From the NCBI GenBank assembly GCA_018985225.1, contig JADGIF010000041.1, forward strand, positions 1 through 29,671: a stretch of DNA of 29,671 bases. The letters are read 5' to 3'. This document shows, in pieces, positions 26,664-29,671 of this stretch; within the stretch, counting starts at the first letter, position 1, and every line of letters begins with the position of its first letter. This stretch comes from Amoeboradix gromovi (lineage: Eukaryota > Sanchytriomycota > Sanchytriomycetes > Sanchytriales > Sanchytriaceae). Position numbers and translations under genes: made by a program. The notes below the pieces were generated by a model. That model saw only the letters and a list, made by a program, of their open reading frames with translations. It searched no databases and had not been told where the DNA came from.

Positions 26664-26690
26664 TAGTCTAGTTTTTACAGAGCATGTCCC
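26664..26690 (-). repeat. Right terminal inverted repeat (27 bp)
   Basis: It reads TAGTCTAGT ... CATGTCCC on the plus strand and is followed by the AGAT target duplication at 26691-26694. It is the exact inverse of the left end. Confidence 0.9.
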
Positions 26691-28208
26691 AGATGCATCA
26701 ATCACGTTTCACCACAAGACTTGTCAACCCTTAAAAACAAATTTCAACCAATGGAAAAACATGAACAAGAATTACTGAAAGGAATACTTGTATCTTGCCA
26801 AAAAGAACAACACGTGAAAAGAAAGGTGTTTGAGTACCACGTTTTTCCAATTGGTAAATTGTGTCGGAAAGCTTTTTGTTGCTTGCTGTCTATGTCCAAT
26901 CAAAAGTTGCAAAATATTATTAGTAGCATGGAAGTCAAGTGGACCAAAAGAATTCATGGCAACACTGACAAGGTGTTCTTGCATGCATTTACTTTTGAAC
27001 AAAAAGAAAGCATTCTCAATTGGATCAAAACATTTGCAAATGAAAATGGTGAACCAAAGCCTGGTAGGATGTACATGCGTAGTGATCGGAACAGACGTGT
27101 ACGTGAGATTAACATCTTGTGGCTACCAGCGGATATGACCATTGTCAAATTACATGGCATTCACACACGCGACGACAGTACTTTGAATATCAATGTGGAA
27201 ACATTCCGAAAATACTTTAAATTGTGTGGTAATATTAAAATAAAGTCTGGCAAGACGGATGTCTGCGACACTTGTACTGTTTTTCGTGAGCAACTAAATG
27301 TACAAGATCTATCAGAAAGTGCCACTTTGGAATTAACAACTGCATTTCAATTACACCAGAGGCAAGCAAAATTAGCAAGACTAGACTACAATAATGATCA
27401 CCTTGGTGACAACTTTACACATATTTCTTTTGATTTCATTCAAATTTTGACAATGCCACAATTACATGATCAACCTGGTGACTTGCATTTTCTGAGTTTA
27501 TTAAATGTCAATTTGTTTGGCATCCACAATGAGACACATCATCGTCAAATGAATTACATTTATCGAGAAGACCAAGGCAAGTAATAATGTAGCAACCTTG
27601 TTAGTAGATTACATTTACTGCTTACCAAAAGAACAACGTATGAATTTGATTTTACACGCCGACAATTGTGGTGGTCAAAACAAGAACAACACCATTATTA
27701 AATTACTCAGTTGGATGTGTCTACTTGGAAAATGTAATTCCATTGAATTCAAGTTTATGATGAAAGGACACACCAAATTTAGCCCTGACAGTGGCTTTGG
27801 TCATGTTAAAATGAAATTTGCAAGAGAAAATGTGTTCAATTTGGATCAAGTAAAAAGTCTTATTGAGTCGTCATCAGTCACCAATGAATGCAAGATTTTT
27901 CCAGGTCATCGCTTCAAAGACTACCGTGCAAAATTGGATTTAATATTCATGACGTTTCAGGTATTGGCAAATATCACGTCTTTGTATTTAAATCTGAATG
28001 TCCAGGTGTCGTCTTTTGTAAGAAACAAGTGAATGACCCAGTATTTGTAAAATTCAATACAATCATAGAAGACGACTTGAGCTAAAATGACTATTTATTT
28101 GAGCCTCAATCATTGGAACCAATGGTGTTGACAGAAAGAAAGAAGCGTGACATCAGTCGCGCATTGAGATACATCCCAGAAGAATATCATGCCTTTTATA
28201 GTGATTGA
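26691..28208 (+). pseudogene. DUF7869-type DDE transposase, main part, broken
   Basis: The frame runs from the element junction to 27584. A one-base shift near 27580 leads into 27598-27960, a second near 27950 returns to the first frame, a TAA sits at 28083, and the C-terminus ends at TGA 28206. Visible features: a basic helical N-terminal part; a small zinc site (CDTC) near 27265; the catalytic-domain strand THISFDFIQ with Asp at about 27431; the signature HADNCGGQNKNN with Asp at 27661; and GHTKFSPDSGFG with Asp at 27787. HADNCGGQNKN is characteristic of the DUF7869 transposase-like family found in TIR DNA transposons. The C-terminus ALRYIPEEYHAFY also fits. It is dead because of the shifts and the 3972-bp insertion at its 5' end. 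Confidence 0.8.
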
Positions 28209-28233
28209 GTATAAATATAGCGAGTAAATAGAT

Positions 28234-28896
28234 TCATTCATCAATTTCGTTACGACCTTCTTCATTTTCATCTTCAATTTCTGCTGGGCTGCAACTGCTA
28301 CTAAATTAAATAAAGTTAGTACCAGGAGATTGTGCTAATCTCAAATTTTGAATTTGTTCAATCACTTCATCTATTGGCACCACTTGGTAAACTCTTACAC
28401 CAACTCTTCTATGAAGTGGGGCTGTATTCATAATTCATTGATAACGAAATTGAGGCAGTAACGTTCGATTACTAAATGCAATACATTCTCTAGCCAAATG
28501 ACTTGAGGTAACTGTTCCAATAGGTAAAATATCTGTAAATGCATTCACATATTGTGTAATTTCACCACCCTGTAAAACAAAATTAATTGTAATCCACTAA
28601 TTGACATCAGCTTGAGTAAAATCAACCAACTGTTGAGCTAAGGGTTGATCTTGTGCACGTGGCATATGAAATACAAAACCACACACACCAGCAATACTTG
28701 CTCCTCGATATAATTCAAAGAATTCGAAGAAAGGATGTAAATCTGCTTCTGGGTTTTCAAACATTGTATGCGTCGTCAAGCCATTAGCTCTGAATGCTGT
28801 AATACTTGCTTCGGCTGTTTGCAAGTCCATATTTTTAATCAAGGCATGTGCTTCCTGTTGCAAGTGAGCTAATTGAGTCATTCTTTTCAATGTCAA
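28234..28896 (-). pseudogene. Minus-strand accessory gene of the transposon with three in-frame stops
   Basis: One frame runs from ATG 28896 to TGA 28234, interrupted by TAG 28597, TGA 28435 and TAA 28306 but with no frameshift. The 99-residue first part is helical, with an aromatic core (FFEFFELYRG, GVCGFVFHMP). The following part (YVNAFTDILPIGTVTSSHLA, RRVGVRVYQVVPIDEV) is clearly coding-like, and the tail is acidic (AEIEDENEEG). It converges with the transposase and probably belongs to the same transposon. A 36-bp GT...AG stretch spanning the first stop could be a tiny intron, but the others have no such explanation. Family unknown. Confidence 0.5.
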
Positions 28897-29036
28897 TTTC
28901 GGTTTTTAGGAGTAATTTTGCATATGTTGTTATCAATCATCTTCCTTGTTACTATTGACCAGAGAAAAATAAATTATCATGTTGAAACTGTGCCTACACG
29001 ACCATCTTACCAAATGCCAAGCCCATGGTTTCAAGT

Positions 29037-29219
29037 TTAAAAGCTAAAATATTTATTTAAAAATGACATTGGTTTAAAAGGTGTTGCACATTTATCATGT
29101 TGTAATCGTTGAATATACAATTGATCTCTGTATTTTGTTGATGTTTGATACACAATGTCATGTTCTAATGGTATTCCATATTTATCAGCAGTATATCATT
29201 GGTAAATGAGTTGATCTAG
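29037..29219 (-). pseudogene. Coding remnant near the right end of the outer transposon
   Basis: A minus-strand frame reads YTADKYGIPLEHDIVYQ and continues in good coding-like sequence to a TAA at 29037, with a TGA at 29196 near its start. It is in a different frame from the gene at 28234-28896 and may be its upstream part or a separate accessory gene. Function unknown. Confidence 0.4.
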
Positions 29220-29297
29220 TTTTTATATTCGAATACATAAAATGCATTGATTTGGTTGACTGGGTATAGTTAGTCTAGTTTTTACATTTGTTGTCCC
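29213..29297. repeat. Right end of the outer transposon: terminal and subterminal repeats
   Basis: The terminal motif TAGTCTAGTTTTTACA, eleven further bases and a final GTCCC (29271-29297) share 22 of 27 positions with the right end of the inserted element. A second, degenerate copy, GATCTAGTTTTTATA, lies at 29213. No matching left end is found upstream of 22562, where the LTR element may have removed it. Confidence 0.7.
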
Positions 29298-29671
29298 AAA
29301 TGAGGATATTTCTCACAGCATCAAATAATGGATCCAAGCCAAATTTACTGGTGCACCATTAGTCATGCAGTTGAACATGGTAGTATCAATGCTTAATTAA
29401 TTGTCAACTTACTAGCTACCGTGCTTCAGAAGTGAGATAAACATTAGCACATACACTCAAAATCGCCCTGGTCCAGTAGAACGATAGACTATTGAAGAAG
29501 TGTATCTCTTTTCGCAAATTTTAGACTATCTACATCTTTGGACTTGTTATATAAGCAAACTACTCTGTTTTAATAAATATATGGAATTACAGTTGATATA
29601 TTTCACCTGATATCGAAGCTGTACATGAAGAGTTCCCGAAGTGATAATTTACACTAACTTGCAAAGTAACT
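29298..29671. other. Flank outside the outer transposon, no gene recognised
   Basis: AT-rich sequence beyond the right end of the outer transposon. No ORF or repeat is recognised. Confidence 0.4.

Larger units (their letters stand above)
22719..26690. mobile_element. 3972-bp TIR element carrying IS607-Fanzor and cargo ORFs, no DDE transposase
   Basis: The left end begins GGGACATGCTCTGTAAAA (22719). The right end (26664-26690) is the exact inverse over 27 bp. The flanks share a 4-bp direct repeat AGAT (22715-22718 and 26691-26694), and excision restores an open frame in the surrounding transposase gene. Three more copies of the end motif (core CTCTGTAAAAA or close to it, followed by TAGACT or similar) lie at about 22799, 22893 and 23067 in the same orientation and look like subterminal transposase-binding repeats. 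Inside are the IS607-like recombinase, the Fanzor, a coiled-coil remnant and two convergent ORFs. It has no DDE transposase of its own, so it should be non-autonomous. Confidence 0.85.

Noticed and set aside
20709-28896. Reassigned stop codons as an explanation for in-frame stops
   Set aside because: NSA2, the helicase and the other intact genes use normal stops without internal ones, and the interrupted frames are all transposon-related with additional frameshifts.

Overview
This is eukaryotic nuclear DNA, AT-rich and almost free of recognisable introns. The best taxonomic anchor is a full-length NSA2 ribosome-assembly gene whose sequence looks fungal. Small secreted, proline-rich GPI-like, CHRD-like and leucine-rich-repeat proteins, together with the transposon content (IS607/Fanzor, a DUF7869-type DDE transposase, a Ty3/gypsy-like integrase), suggest an early-diverging fungus or a close unicellular relative. 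The species cannot be named from the window.

Layout. Positions 1-3001 (minus) hold the 5' part of a very large secreted leucine-rich-repeat protein that runs off the left edge. Positions 4150-16900 are a gene-bearing segment: a two-helix membrane protein, a SEN1/UPF1-like helicase, a Cys-rich single-pass membrane protein, a small secreted protein, a tandem pair of proline-rich surface proteins, NSA2, a CHRD-like secreted protein, a small zinc-finger protein and several unrecognised genes. Two decayed Fanzor (TnpB-like) fragments lie in intergenic DNA at 5610-5901 and 17262-17481.

Positions 18001-20454 are the most interesting intact part. A 491-residue reverse transcriptase resembles bacterial abortive-infection/defence RTs (AbiK/DRT-like) rather than retrotransposon RTs. 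75 bp downstream on the same strand lies a 300-residue coiled-coil protein with a possible PD-(D/E)xK nuclease core. The pair is not obviously part of a transposon and may be a defence-like or domesticated module.

Positions 20709-29300 are a transposon graveyard. First comes the 3' end of a Ty3/gypsy-like element: an integrase broken by stops, a polypurine tract and an LTR. Next is a DUF7869-type DDE transposase gene split by a 3972-bp element (22719-26690) that has 27-bp perfect terminal inverted repeats and a 4-bp AGAT target duplication. The inserted element carries no DDE transposase. It holds an IS607-like serine recombinase remnant, a nearly complete Fanzor C-terminal half, a coiled-coil remnant and two convergent unknown ORFs. 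Its ends resemble the right end of the element it interrupts, which suggests a non-autonomous element inserted into its own autonomous relative. No rRNA, tRNA or CRISPR array is seen.
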